From contig JADGGK010000001.1 in assembly GCA_019689975.1 (NCBI GenBank), positions 1 through 64,000 on the forward strand: a DNA stretch of 64,000 nt, in the 5' to 3' direction. The position numbers and the translations under genes were made by a program. Under the pieces are notes generated by a model. That model saw only the letters and a program-made list of their open reading frames with translations. It did no database searches and had not been told where the DNA came from. Positions 8,891 through 17,757 of this stretch are shown here, piece after piece (within the stretch, counting starts at the first letter, position 1; every line of letters begins with the position of its first letter). This DNA comes from Pseudolabrys sp. (GTDB taxonomy: Bacteria; Pseudomonadota; Alphaproteobacteria; Rhizobiales; Xanthobacteraceae).

Positions 8891-9904
8891 ATGGTCCCGC
8901 TTTCCGTCCTTGATCTTGCTCCGGTCGCCTCAGGTACGAGCGCCGTGCAAGCGTTGCATAACTCGATCGACCTGGCCCGGCTTGCCGACCAGCTCGGCTT
9001 CATCCGGTATTGGGTTGCCGAGCACCACAGCCTCCCGTCGATTGCTTCGTCTGCGCCCGAGGTGATGGTGGGCCAGATTGCGGCGGCGACGACGAAACTG
9101 CGCGTCGGTGCGGGAGGGGTGATGTTGCCCAATCATGCGCCGCTTGCCGTTGCGGAACGGTTCAAAACGCTCGAAGCGCTGTTCCCGGGGCGCATCGATC
9201 TGGGCCTTGGCCGGGCGCCCGGGACCGATCCCGCCACCTCCTACATGCTGCGGAGGCGGCAGGGTGTCAGCGAGGAAGACGACTTCCTCGACCGTCTGAA
9301 CGAGCTCCTGCTGCTCGAGACGCGTGGCTTCCCCGCCGGCCACCCTTTCCACCAGGTACGCGCCATGCCGTCGGATGCCCCGTTGCCGCCCATCTTCCTG
9401 CTCGGTTCGTCGGATTATTCGGCGCGATTGGCGGGCAGGCTCGGCGTGCCCTTCTCGTTTGCGCACCACTTCGCCGATTTCGACGCGGTCGAGGCCATGC
9501 GTCTTTACCGCGATGCGTTTCGCGCCTCTCCAGCACGGGACGAGCCCTATGCCATTCTTGCAACTCATGTTGTATGCGCCGAGACGGACGCGGAGGCCGA
9601 GCGACTGGCGACCACCGTGGACCTGAATTTCGTGCGACGTGCCCGAGGCGAATATCTTCCCCTGGCCTCTCCCGCCGAGGCCACCGCCTACACCTATACG
9701 CCGCTCGACCGAGCACGCATCGCGCACAACCGCAAGCGCATGGCGGTCGGCGCACCCGGCACGGTCGTGGCGCAGCTCAAGTCGTTGCTGCAGGCGACGC
9801 AAGCGGACGAGTTGATGGTGATCACCATGACCTACGACCATGCCGCGCGCAGGCGTTCCTACGAACTTCTGGCGGAGGCATTCGCCTTGTCACGGTCGCA
9901 TTAG
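8891..9904 (+). CDS. LLM class flavin-dependent oxidoreductase
   Basis: A 337-residue bacterial-luciferase-like TIM barrel. The N-terminal LSVLDLAPV...GTSAVQAL, the YWVAEHHS segment near residue 40, VGAGGVMLPNHAPLAVAE near 75-92, and RIDLGLGRAPGTDP near 103 are typical of the MsnO8/YhbW subgroup. Such enzymes use reduced FMN or F420, here most likely FMN, to oxidise small organics. The substrate is unknown. AGGA sits 8 nt before the ATG. A dienelactone hydrolase gene follows on the same strand about 125 nt downstream, but co-transcription is uncertain. Confidence 0.85.
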   Translation: MVPLSVLDLAPVASGTSAVQALHNSIDLARLADQLGFIRYWVAEHHSLPSIASSAPEVMVGQIAAATTKLRVGAGGVMLPNHAPLAVAERFKTLEALFPGRIDLGLGRAPGTDPATSYMLRRRQGVSEEDDFLDRLNELLLLETRGFPAGHPFHQVRAMPSDAPLPPIFLLGSSDYSARLAGRLGVPFSFAHHFADFDAVEAMRLYRDAFRASPARDEPYAILATHVVCAETDAEAERLATTVDLNFVRRARGEYLPLASPAEATAYTYTPLDRARIAHNRKRMAVGAPGTVVAQLKSLLQATQADELMVITMTYDHAARRRSYELLAEAFALSRSH

Positions 9905-10028
9905 CCGCAACACAGTCATGCTGTCCCGTCGGGCGCAAAGGCCGCGGCTGTTGGCCTTGCCGCCCCGCGTGCTAGAAATTCGCCGGCGGCGGAATATCAT
10001 TCTTACTTGTCTCGACAGGGAGGTTACC

Positions 10029-10703
10029 TTGGGCAAGCATTTCACCCTCACCACGGCCGACCAGCATACGCTCGGCGCCTACCGCGCCGATCCGCAAGGC
10101 GCGGTCAAGGGCGGTATGGTGGTGGTGCAGGAGATTTTCGGGGTCAACCATCACATCCGCACGGTCTGCGATCGCCTCGCCGCGCTTGGTTACGTGGCGG
10201 TGGCACCCGCGGTGTTCGATCGATTTGTGCGCAATTTCGAAAGCGGCTATTCGCCGGACGAAATCGCGCATGCCCGCAGCTATCTCGGAAATCTCAACTG
10301 GGATCACATGATGCACGACGTCGCTGCCGCCAAAGACGACCTCAAAGGCGTTGGCCCGGTCGGCGTCATCGGTTTCTGTATGGGTGGCAGCGCGGCCTTC
10401 CTTGCCGCATGCCGCGTCCCGGGCCTGTCGGCGGCGGTCGCCTTCTACGGCGGGCAGATCGGCCGATTTGCCGATGAAAAGCCGAAATGCCCGGTCCAGA
10501 TGCATTTCGGCGAAAAGGACGAGAGCATTCCGATGTCGACCGTCGAGGAGATCCGGCGCAAGCAGCCGCAGGCGGAAATCTATACTTATCCCGATGCGCC
10601 GCACGGATTCTATTGCGATGAACGGGCGAGCTACCGCAAGGAGGCCGCCGATCTCGCCTGGAGTCGCACGTTGCGCTTCCTGGATGCGCATATGCGGAAA
10701 TAG
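10029..10703 (+). CDS. dienelactone hydrolase family protein
   Basis: A 224-residue alpha/beta hydrolase of the carboxymethylenebutenolidase type. The nucleophile is Cys117 in GFCMGG, with Asp164 (GEKDESIP) and His192 (APHGFY) completing the Cys-Asp-His triad typical of this family. A conserved EIFGVN motif lies at 35-40. The start is a TTG at 10029, supported by GGAGG 6 nt upstream. Upstream in-frame codons would extend it into non-homologous sequence. It hydrolyses dienelactones or related esters in ring-cleavage pathways, but no catechol pathway genes are nearby. Confidence 0.87.
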   Translation: MGKHFTLTTADQHTLGAYRADPQGAVKGGMVVVQEIFGVNHHIRTVCDRLAALGYVAVAPAVFDRFVRNFESGYSPDEIAHARSYLGNLNWDHMMHDVAAAKDDLKGVGPVGVIGFCMGGSAAFLAACRVPGLSAAVAFYGGQIGRFADEKPKCPVQMHFGEKDESIPMSTVEEIRRKQPQAEIYTYPDAPHGFYCDERASYRKEAADLAWSRTLRFLDAHMRK

Positions 10704-10835
10704 CATCTTTCGGCGTCGTTGCCGATTGCGGCGGCGCTTGACGAGGCGATTTCGGACGATAACTCCGTGCCGTACGCAGGGATAGGGCCGGATGAAATCT
10801 TTCGATCACCCGATTATGCCGATGGCAGGCGGATT

Positions 10836-11558
10836 TTAAAACCAGCGCTCCCTGACCATGATGGTGTCGCCGGGCCGCACCGCAGAGGTGAACGGGACCT
10901 CGAACTTTTCCTGTTTGCGCGTGATCTCGGCCGTGCGCTTGTCGGCTCGGGGCGCAAAACCGCCTGCGATCGCAACCGCAGTTTCTACGGTCATGTTCGG
11001 CACGTAGGGGTATTGTCCCGGGGTCGTCACCTCGCCGAGGATGAAGAAGGGCCGATATGCCTCGATGTCGACGGTGACATTGGGATCGCGCAGGTAGCCG
11101 TGCTTGAGCCGTTCGGCGATCGCCTTGGACAGGGCCTGGGTCGTAAGCCCGCGCGCCGGCACCGAGCCGACGAGCGGCAGACTGACATGGCCGCCGGCAT
11201 CCACCATATAGCTGCCGGTAATGCCTTCTTGGCCGAAGACGACCACGCGCAGCCTATCGCCGCTGTCGAGCGTATAGACGCTTTCGCGCGGGGGATACAC
11301 GACCGGTTCGCCGCCGGCCGCATAGACTCGATCCCAGGCCGACGCTGGCGGCCGGTACTGCACGATCGAACCGTTGCGTCCTGCTGGCCGCTCCTGGATG
11401 TCGCCTTGCGGTGTTGCCGCGATCGGCGCAGCCGACGTCGCGGTCAGCAACCCCCGCTCGTGGCCCGGATTCGATACGCAGCCTGATGCCGCGAGCGCAG
11501 CCAGCAATGGCAACAGACATCGAGCGCGGCGAATCACGGGCCTGTTCCGGAGCGGCAA
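10836..11558 (-). CDS. polysaccharide export lipoprotein (Wza/BexD-like)
   Basis: A 240-residue outer-membrane lipoprotein. The signal peptide ends in the lipobox LAASGC, with Cys27 as the lipidation site. A polysaccharide-export (Poly_export) domain follows at about 90-165, then an SLBB-like beta-grasp part beginning FILGEVTTPGQYPY. It is shorter than E. coli Wza and may lack the C-terminal amphipathic helix that forms the outer-membrane pore. No tyrosine kinase, glycosyltransferase or Wzx/Wzy gene is nearby, so it stands alone. A TTAACCAT sequence, identical to a CtrA half-site, lies about 30 nt upstream of its start. Confidence 0.85.
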   Translation of the reverse strand: MPLRNRPVIRRARCLLPLLAALAASGCVSNPGHERGLLTATSAAPIAATPQGDIQERPAGRNGSIVQYRPPASAWDRVYAAGGEPVVYPPRESVYTLDSGDRLRVVVFGQEGITGSYMVDAGGHVSLPLVGSVPARGLTTQALSKAIAERLKHGYLRDPNVTVDIEAYRPFFILGEVTTPGQYPYVPNMTVETAVAIAGGFAPRADKRTAEITRKQEKFEVPFTSAVRPGDTIMVRERWF

Positions 11559-11574
11559 CGGAAATCAAGCCCGA

Positions 11575-11594
11575 TTAACACCTTATATGGTTAA
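11575..11594 (-). promoter_or_regulatory. CtrA half-site-like / inverted TTAAC repeat
   Basis: TTAAC and GTTAA form an inverted repeat with a 10-nt spacer upstream of the Wza-like gene. On the minus strand it includes TTAACCAT (11594-11587), the half-site recognised by the cell-cycle regulator CtrA in Caulobacter. Binding here is inference. Confidence 0.35.
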
Positions 11595-11653
11595 CAAATC
11601 CTCACCGGGCGCGCGGACACCGGCGCCGGCCGTGCACGCAAGCGCCGGCGGAT

Positions 11654-12322
11654 TCACCCGGTTGTGCCCCGCCGTTCCGATCCCGCTCCGACCGGACACG
11701 CAACCCCGGTGCCGCCGAGACCACAATAGCCTCCCGGATTCTTGGCAAGATATTGCTGGTGATAGGCTTCCGCGAAATAGAACTCGGTCGCATCGACGAT
11801 CTCGGTGGTGATGGCGCCGTAACCCCGCTTGTGGAGTTCCTCCTGATAGACGGCCTTCGAGGCCAGGGCCGCTTCTTTCTGTTCCGGCGTGAATACGTAG
11901 ATCGCGGAACGGTACTGCGTGCCGATGTCGTTGCCCTGGCGCATGCCTTGCGTCGGGTCGTGACTTTCCCAGAATGTTCTGAGCAGCGTTTCGTAGGAAA
12001 TCGCCCGCGGATCATAGACGACCAGCACCGCTTCGGCGTGGCCGGTACGCCCGCTGCAGACTTCCTCATAGGTTGGATTGGGTGTGAACCCGCCCACATA
12101 GCCGACGGCGGTGACGAAAATGCCCTGGCCTAACTCCCAGAATTTGCGTTCGGCTCCCCAGAAACATCCGAGCGCAAACACGGCTTTGGCACATCCCGGT
12201 GGGTAAGGCCCTTTGAGCGGGCGATGATTGACGAAATGCTCCGCCGCCGTCGGGATCGGCATAGCGCGACCGGGCAACGCCTCGCCGCGGCTCGGCATGA
12301 CGAGCTTCTTTAAACCGAACAT
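11654..12322 (-). CDS. msrA: peptide methionine sulfoxide reductase A
   Basis: Reduces methionine-S-sulfoxide in proteins and free methionine. The 222-residue product has the GCFWG active site with Cys53, the [19 protein letters not shown] and [19 protein letters not shown] segments of the family, and a C-terminal [20 protein letters not shown] tail with the Cys residues that usually resolve the disulfide. An N-terminal extension of about 40 residues (GEALPGR...HFVNHRP) is common in rhizobial MsrA. The ATG at 12322 has a GAGAGGG ribosome site 6 to 7 nt upstream; an upstream in-frame ATG at 12340 does not look better. Confidence 0.95.
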   Translation of the reverse strand: MFGLKKLVMPSRGEALPGRAMPIPTAAEHFVNHRPLKGPYPPGCAKAVFALGCFWGAERKFWELGQGIFVTAVGYVGGFTPNPTYEEVCSGRTGHAEAVLVVYDPRAISYETLLRTFWESHDPTQGMRQGNDIGTQYRSAIYVFTPEQKEAALASKAVYQEELHKRGYGAITTEIVDATEFYFAEAYHQQYLAKNPGGYCGLGGTGVACPVGAGSERRGTTG

Positions 12323-12465
12323 CGTACGCCCTCTCGGCAATGCCGTGACTTACGAATATAGGCCCGCGCCCGGCAAAACGAAACGCCAATCCCGTCCGGC
12401 GCCCAAGGCGATGGAACACGGACTTGCGCCATACCGGCGCGAGCCATATGCCCCCGAACGACGCG

Positions 12466-12786
12466 CTAATCCCGCTCGTAGCCGATCAGCCGCTTTTTGC
12501 GGCGGCCGAGCAGCAACAAAACGATCCCAAACAGAGTAAGCAACAGCGACGCCGGCGCATCGAGCACGGCAAGCGTGACGGGATCCCACAGGTAGCCGGC
12601 GGCATAGGGCGTGATAAGCGGTTGCAACTTGGCAAGGCTCGGCGCATGGACGATCTGCCATAGCGTGCGCACACTGGTGAGAAAGAGCGCGTTGCCCGCA
12701 ATCGATTTGGTGCCGTCGTAAACCACCAGGATGAAGGCGGCCGCCAAACACAAAAGACCGAAAAGGCGGAAAATGAAGCGGATCAT
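12466..12786 (-). CDS. hypothetical two-TM membrane protein
   Basis: A 106-residue protein with an N-terminal hydrophobic helix (LFGLLCLAAAFILVVYDGTKS), a central amphipathic stretch, and a second C-terminal helix (PASLLLTLFGIVLLLLGRR) followed by a basic tail. The ..YDGTKSIAG.. motif recurs in small alphaproteobacterial membrane proteins I have seen annotated only as hypothetical. It lies between msrA and the divergent malic enzyme gene. No function can be given. Confidence 0.65.
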   Translation of the reverse strand: MIRFIFRLFGLLCLAAAFILVVYDGTKSIAGNALFLTSVRTLWQIVHAPSLAKLQPLITPYAAGYLWDPVTLAVLDAPASLLLTLFGIVLLLLGRRKKRLIGYERD

Positions 12787-12946
12787 GACAGGTCGCGGTC
12801 GGGCGAGCCGTCCTTAGCCCGCGAGCATGATCAGTGCAACCATGCGCGGACGGCGGCCATGCGGGAGGCCTTCGCTTGAGCGAATGCCATGGCTTCCGCT
12901 AACGTCAGTTGCGTCAGGCCATCCCGAGCCCGCGTACGGAGTAACA

Positions 12947-15223
12947 ATGCTCGCCAAGCCCCCCTCCCACCGCCGACCGACCTTCACCGACCAGGAGGCC
13001 CTGCAATTCCATGCGTCGGGCCGGCCCGGCAAGCTCGAGGTCGTCGCCACCAAGCCCATGGCCACCCAGCGCGATCTTTCGCTCGCCTATTCGCCCGGCG
13101 TGGCGGTGCCCGTGTTGGCGATCGCCGAAGACGAGAGTCGTGCCTACGATTACACCACCAAAGGCAATTTTGTCGCGGTGATCACCAACGGGAGCGCCAT
13201 CCTCGGACTCGGCGATCGCGGCGCGCTCGCCGCCAAGCCGGTGATGGAAGGCAAAGCGGTGTTGTTCAAGCGCTTCGCCGACATCGATTCGATCGATCTC
13301 GAAATCAATTCGAAGGATCCCGACGAGATCGTCAACTGCGTAAGGCTTCTCGGCAAGGGTTGGGGCGGCATCAATCTCGAGGACATCAAGGCGCCCGAAT
13401 GTTTCATCATCGAGCACCGCCTGCGCGAGCTGATGGACATTCCCGTCTTCCATGACGATCAGCACGGTACCGCCATCATCGCGGCCGCCGGCCTGCTGAA
13501 CGCGCTCGACCTGACCGGTCGCGATATCGCCACCACCAAGCTCGTCTGCAACGGCGCGGGCGCCGCCGGCATCGCCTGCCTCGAACTGCTGAAGGCGATC
13601 GGGTTCCGGTCGGAAAACCTTATTCTCTGCGATACGAAGGGCGTGATCTATCAGGGCCGCAAGGAGGGCATGAACCAGTGGAAATCGGCCTATGCCGTCA
13701 ACACAAGCAAACGCACGCTCGCGGAGGCGGTCGAAGGCGCGGATGTCTTTTTCGGCCTTTCGGTCAAAGGCGCGATGACCAGGGAGATGGTGAAGTCGAT
13801 GGCCGACAAGCCGATCATCTTCGCCATGGCCAATCCCGATCCGGAAATCACCCCCGAGGAGGTGGCACAGGTGCGCACGGACGCCATCATGGCCACCGGC
13901 CGCTCCGATTACCCGAACCAGATCAACAACGTGCTAGGATTTCCTTACATCTTTCGCGGTGCACTCGACGTGCGAGCATCGGCGATCAATATGGAAATGA
14001 AGATCGCCGCCGCCCGCGCACTCGCGGCGCTGGCGCGCGAGGACGTGCCCGATGAGGTGGCCACCGCCTACGGGGCGCGGCCCAAATTCGGGCCCGATTA
14101 CATCATCCCGGTGCCGTTCGATCCGCGTCTGATTTCCTACGTGCCGCCCGCGGTCGCCAAAGCGGCGATGGATACCGGTGTCGCACGCAAACCGATCGTC
14201 GACATGGACGGCTATCGGGAGCAGTTGCGCTCGCGGCGCGATCCGATTGCGGGCACGCTTGTGCAAGTATTCACGCGACTGCGCCGGAGTCCCAAACGCG
14301 TCGTCTTCGCCGAGGGCGAGGAAGAGCAGGTCATTCGCGCTGCCGCAAGTTTCGTGCACCAGGGTCTGGGGACGGCGCTGCTCGTCGGCCGGGAGGATCG
14401 CGTCAAGGACACGGCAACGCAGGCCGGCATCGAACTCGGCGACGGCATCGAGATCGTCAACGCGCGATTGTCGACGCGCAACGCCACCTATATCAATTAT
14501 CTCTACGAGCGCCTGCAGCGACACGGCTATCTCGTACGCGACTGCCAGCGGCTCGTGAATACCGATCGCAACCATTTCGCGGCCTGCATGGTCGCCCTTG
14601 GCGACGCCGACGCCATGGTGACGGGGGTTACGCGGAATTTCTCGGTCGCGCTCGCGGATGTTCGACGCGTGATCGATCCCAAACCGGGACACCGTGTGAT
14701 CGGCGTCTCACTGGTGGTCACCCGCGCCCGCACCGTCCTCGTCGCGGATACTGCCGTGACCGAAATGCCGGAGGCATCCGAGATCGCGGATATCGCGATC
14801 GAGGCGGCGGGGGTTGCCCGGCGTCTCGGCTATGAGCCGCGGCTGGCCATGCTCGCCTTTTCCACTTTCGGCCATCCCCCGGGAGAACGCTCGGCGCGCG
14901 TCATCGAGGCGGTCAGGATTCTCGACGGCAGACGTGTCGACTTCGAATATGACGGCGAGATGTCCGCCGACGTTGCGCTCAACCCCGAGCTCATGGCCGC
15001 CTATCCCTTCTGCCGACTGTCCGGCCCGGCCAATGTGCTGATCATGCCGGCGTTCCACTCGGCCTCGATTTCGACCAAGATGCTCCAGGAACTTGGCGGC
15101 GCTACCGTCATTGGCCCATTGCTCGTCGGGCTCGATCGATCGGTGCAGATCGTGCAGCTGGGCGCAAAAGATAACCAACTCGTCAACATGGCCGCGCTGG
15201 CGGCTTACAATGTAAGCGGCTAG
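12947..15223 (+). CDS. maeB: NADP-dependent malic enzyme with phosphotransacetylase-like domain
   Basis: Oxidative decarboxylation of malate to pyruvate, feeding NADPH and acetyl-CoA supply. The 758-residue protein is the bacterial fusion type. Residues 1 to about 430 are the malic enzyme domain with YSPGVA, the DDQHGTA metal/substrate motif and the VCNGAGAAGIA dinucleotide-binding loop. The remaining 330 residues resemble phosphotransacetylase, which is known in this family to be regulatory rather than catalytic. The ATG at 12947 has GGAG 6 to 7 nt upstream; upstream in-frame codons lack support. It is followed about 115 nt later by a DapA-like gene. Confidence 0.95.
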   Translation: MLAKPPSHRRPTFTDQEALQFHASGRPGKLEVVATKPMATQRDLSLAYSPGVAVPVLAIAEDESRAYDYTTKGNFVAVITNGSAILGLGDRGALAAKPVMEGKAVLFKRFADIDSIDLEINSKDPDEIVNCVRLLGKGWGGINLEDIKAPECFIIEHRLRELMDIPVFHDDQHGTAIIAAAGLLNALDLTGRDIATTKLVCNGAGAAGIACLELLKAIGFRSENLILCDTKGVIYQGRKEGMNQWKSAYAVNTSKRTLAEAVEGADVFFGLSVKGAMTREMVKSMADKPIIFAMANPDPEITPEEVAQVRTDAIMATGRSDYPNQINNVLGFPYIFRGALDVRASAINMEMKIAAARALAALAREDVPDEVATAYGARPKFGPDYIIPVPFDPRLISYVPPAVAKAAMDTGVARKPIVDMDGYREQLRSRRDPIAGTLVQVFTRLRRSPKRVVFAEGEEEQVIRAAASFVHQGLGTALLVGREDRVKDTATQAGIELGDGIEIVNARLSTRNATYINYLYERLQRHGYLVRDCQRLVNTDRNHFAACMVALGDADAMVTGVTRNFSVALADVRRVIDPKPGHRVIGVSLVVTRARTVLVADTAVTEMPEASEIADIAIEAAGVARRLGYEPRLAMLAFSTFGHPPGERSARVIEAVRILDGRRVDFEYDGEMSADVALNPELMAAYPFCRLSGPANVLIMPAFHSASISTKMLQELGGATVIGPLLVGLDRSVQIVQLGAKDNQLVNMAALAAYNVSG

Positions 15224-15339
15224 GCCATGGCTTGGGGGTTGCCTCCGCCCGCCATTTGCCACTTCGGCGATGTCGACGGACCAGGCTTCAGGCGCGGATT
15301 TCGCCGTCATCCATCTTTTTTGGCATGGGACACGAAACA

Positions 15340-16236
15340 ATGAGCTCGACACCGTTCTCCGGCGTGATCGCCGCCATCGCTACGCCCGTCGCCGAGGATG
15401 GCGGGCCGGATATCGATCGCTGCCTGCGGCTAGCGCGCCATCTGCTCGAGCACGGCTGCAACGGCCTCAATGTGCTGGGCACCACCGGCGAGGCGACCTC
15501 GTTTTCGCGGGAGGAACGGATGGCGATCATGACCGCCTACAAGCAAAGCGGCTTGCCGATGCAGCGGTTGATGGTGGGGACCGGCGCCGCCGCGATCGCC
15601 GATGCGATCGCCCTGACGCGCCACGCGGCGGAACTCGGTTTTGCCGGGGCGCTGCTGTTGCCGCCGTTCTATTACAAAGGCGTGCCCGACGAGGGGCTGG
15701 TCGCCTATGTGGCCGCCATCGTCAAGGCGACCGAGACCAGACCGATCCCGCTATACCTTTATCATTTTCCGGCGATGTCCGGCCTTGCATGGCATGTCGG
15801 CCTCATTCGCCGCCTGCTCGACATGTTCCCGTCCCGCATCGCGGGCTTGAAGGATTCCTCGGGCGACATGAGCTTTGCCCGCGCCGCGGCGGCGATTTCG
15901 AGAAATTTCGCCGTGTTCCCCTCCACTGAAGCCGCGTTGCTCGAGGCGCGGCGGGGCGATTTTGCCGGCTGCATTTCCGCGACCGCCAATTGCAATGCCG
16001 ACCTGTGCGCCCGCGCCTGGGAGAACGGAGACGGGGCGGCCTTGGAAGCGGCGGTGGCGATCCGCAAACTTTTCGACGGCAAGCCGCTCGTATCCGGCGT
16101 GAAGGCGCTGCTCGCACACATCCACGGCGATCCCGCCCTCGCCCGCGTCAAGCCGCCGCTTGCGCCGCTGCCCGCTGCCGACCGCGCGGCCGTCGTCGCC
16201 GGCCATGACGCGATACGCGCCCGTCGGGTCGCGTGA
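15340..16236 (+). CDS. DapA-like (DHDPS/NAL family) aldolase
   Basis: A 298-residue TIM-barrel lyase of the dihydrodipicolinate synthase/N-acetylneuraminate lyase family. GTTGE is at 47-51, the catalytic Tyr141 lies in YHFP, and the Schiff-base Lys171 in GLKDSSGD. In genuine DapA the Tyr motif is usually YNxP, so the YHFP form suggests a family member acting on another 2-oxoacid rather than the lysine pathway enzyme. The start could also be the in-frame ATG at 15325. I chose 15340 because it gives the common family N-terminus, but neither has a strong ribosome site. It sits between maeB and rpsT. Confidence 0.8.
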   Translation: MSSTPFSGVIAAIATPVAEDGGPDIDRCLRLARHLLEHGCNGLNVLGTTGEATSFSREERMAIMTAYKQSGLPMQRLMVGTGAAAIADAIALTRHAAELGFAGALLLPPFYYKGVPDEGLVAYVAAIVKATETRPIPLYLYHFPAMSGLAWHVGLIRRLLDMFPSRIAGLKDSSGDMSFARAAAAISRNFAVFPSTEAALLEARRGDFAGCISATANCNADLCARAWENGDGAALEAAVAIRKLFDGKPLVSGVKALLAHIHGDPALARVKPPLAPLPAADRAAVVAGHDAIRARRVA

Positions 16237-16261
16237 ACGCGAACGCGGCCGAGCGGCGGCG

Positions 16262-16290
16262 TTGACGGGGCGCGGCCTTCCGCCTATAAG
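16262..16290 (+). promoter_or_regulatory. sigma70-type promoter of rpsT
   Basis: TTGACG (16262-16267), a 17-nt spacer and TATAAG (16285-16290) are close to the housekeeping consensus. Transcription would start near 16297, leaving a leader of about 95 nt before the rpsT ATG, enough room for translational autoregulation. Confidence 0.65.
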
Positions 16291-16392
16291 CCTCGCCCGC
16301 GGCGGCACCTAGTCGCTGTCCGCGTTTTCCTGAAAATCCGGCGGGATCTCGGCGGTATTTCCGCTGCCGCCGGCCGGCAAGAAGAGCGACTG

Positions 16393-16659
16393 ATGGCCAA
16401 TACTGCCTCCGCCCGCAAAGCCACGCGCAAGATCGCGCGCCGTACCCGGATCAACAAGGCGCGTCGCTCGGCCATGCGCACGTCGGTGCGCAAGGTGGAA
16501 GAGGCGATCGCGCGCGGCGACCGAGACGCGGCGCTGGCGGCCTTCAGGGAAGCCGAACCGGTCATCATGCGCGCGGCGCAGCGGGGGACCATTCATCGCA
16601 ACGCCGCCAGCCGCAAAGTCTCCCGCCTCGCGCATCGTATCGCCAAACTCGGAAAGTAG
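16393..16659 (+). CDS. rpsT: 30S ribosomal protein S20
   Basis: An 88-residue, Arg/Lys/Ala-rich helical protein with the S20 signature: [21 protein letters not shown] at the start, then helices with [13 protein letters not shown] and a C-terminal [17 protein letters not shown]. It binds 16S rRNA early in 30S assembly. It directly precedes the dnaA region, an order common in Rhizobiales. A good promoter lies about 100 nt upstream. Confidence 0.97.
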   Translation: MANTASARKATRKIARRTRINKARRSAMRTSVRKVEEAIARGDRDAALAAFREAEPVIMRAAQRGTIHRNAASRKVSRLAHRIAKLGK

Positions 16660-17757
16660 CCGCCGGTGCCCCGCGCCGTGCCGACTCGGCGCTGAGCGAA
16701 CACCGTTCGACCGACCGCCGCCCGCCGCTGCTCGTGTCAGCGACGCGGCTCATGGTTAGATTTCCGTCATCGTACTGTCGCAAGTTTGTGCGCGCGCCGA
16801 AATGGCGGCGCTGATCGCCTGCGACCATCGCATCGACGTCGATGCGACAATGATTTCTGCAGCGAGGGCTAGGCAAAATTTCGCACAAAAAATGCGGTGG
16901 TGTTTGAAAGACTTATGATCATAGTAGCGGGCGGGGTTTAAAAAACGCTTGCGGCACAGCGGTTTTTCGAATCGTTGCCAACCTGCGCGTCACGCCGTCC
17001 TCGCGTCTTGGCGACGACCTCCGCCGCACAAAATCTTTGCGCCCCATCAAGCGCTTAAAAAATCCCTTCGTCGCGGCAATCGCGCATCGCGTCGATCAGG
17101 CGTCGTCGCGACGGCAACGGCCTCGGAAAATTATTTGCCGCCGGCGACCACGTGTGTTTGTCTTTCCTGCGCTCGGAATTCACCGAGCGACTTCGAGTAG
17201 AAGAATCGGGTTTTGCGCTCGTCGTTCGGCGAGAACGGAGGAGTTTTGCCTGGTGAAAAGCGGCAACCACCGATGTCAGCGGCTTTGGAGATTGAAGATG
17301 AGGCAGCCAGAGAGCATGACCACCGGCTTTGCCGATCGGGCTTGGATCGGACCGAGGGATCATAACCCGCGGACCAATGGGGGGAGCGTCGTGGCGAGAA
17401 GAGATGCGAGGCGGGCAGGCTGCGCGAATGAGGCCACAGGTGCGGCATATGCCGCGCGGAACAAGCGGCAGATGGGGCCAACGGCAAATCGCGTCGATGC
17501 GCGCAACATTCTACTGTCGCCCGCCGTGTCGACGGTCTTGGCAGTGCGCAAGCACCGCAACTCGCCCGCCACTGGCTAGACGCGAGGCCTCCTTCGTCGG
17601 GGGCGGCAGTGGCTGGAAGGGCTGACGGCCCGGTTCAAGCTCATCATCCGTCCCACAGTGTCGTTGCGTCCCGTCCGGCGCGTTGGCGGCTCCGCTGCCC
17701 AGCCGAACCAAACTCCGAGTCCCATTTTCAACACGACGTCCGATCGAGATTCAAAAA
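16660..17757. other. 1.1 kb non-coding gap before dnaA, candidate origin region
   Basis: The longest gene-free stretch in the window, between rpsT and dnaA. It has AT-richer patches (about 16870-16960 and 17040-17070), a 10-bp palindrome TATGATCATA at 16914-16923, and TTTCGCACA at 16879-16887, one mismatch from the relaxed DnaA-box consensus TTWTNCACA. I found no perfect TTATCCACA box. Frames crossing it have no recognisable protein. It probably carries the dnaA promoter and could hold oriC, as dnaA is near the origin in many Rhizobiales; this is inference. Confidence 0.4.

Noticed and set aside
17683-17757. 25-residue N-terminal extension of DnaA
   Set aside because: The added residues do not resemble DnaA domain I, which begins at 17758.
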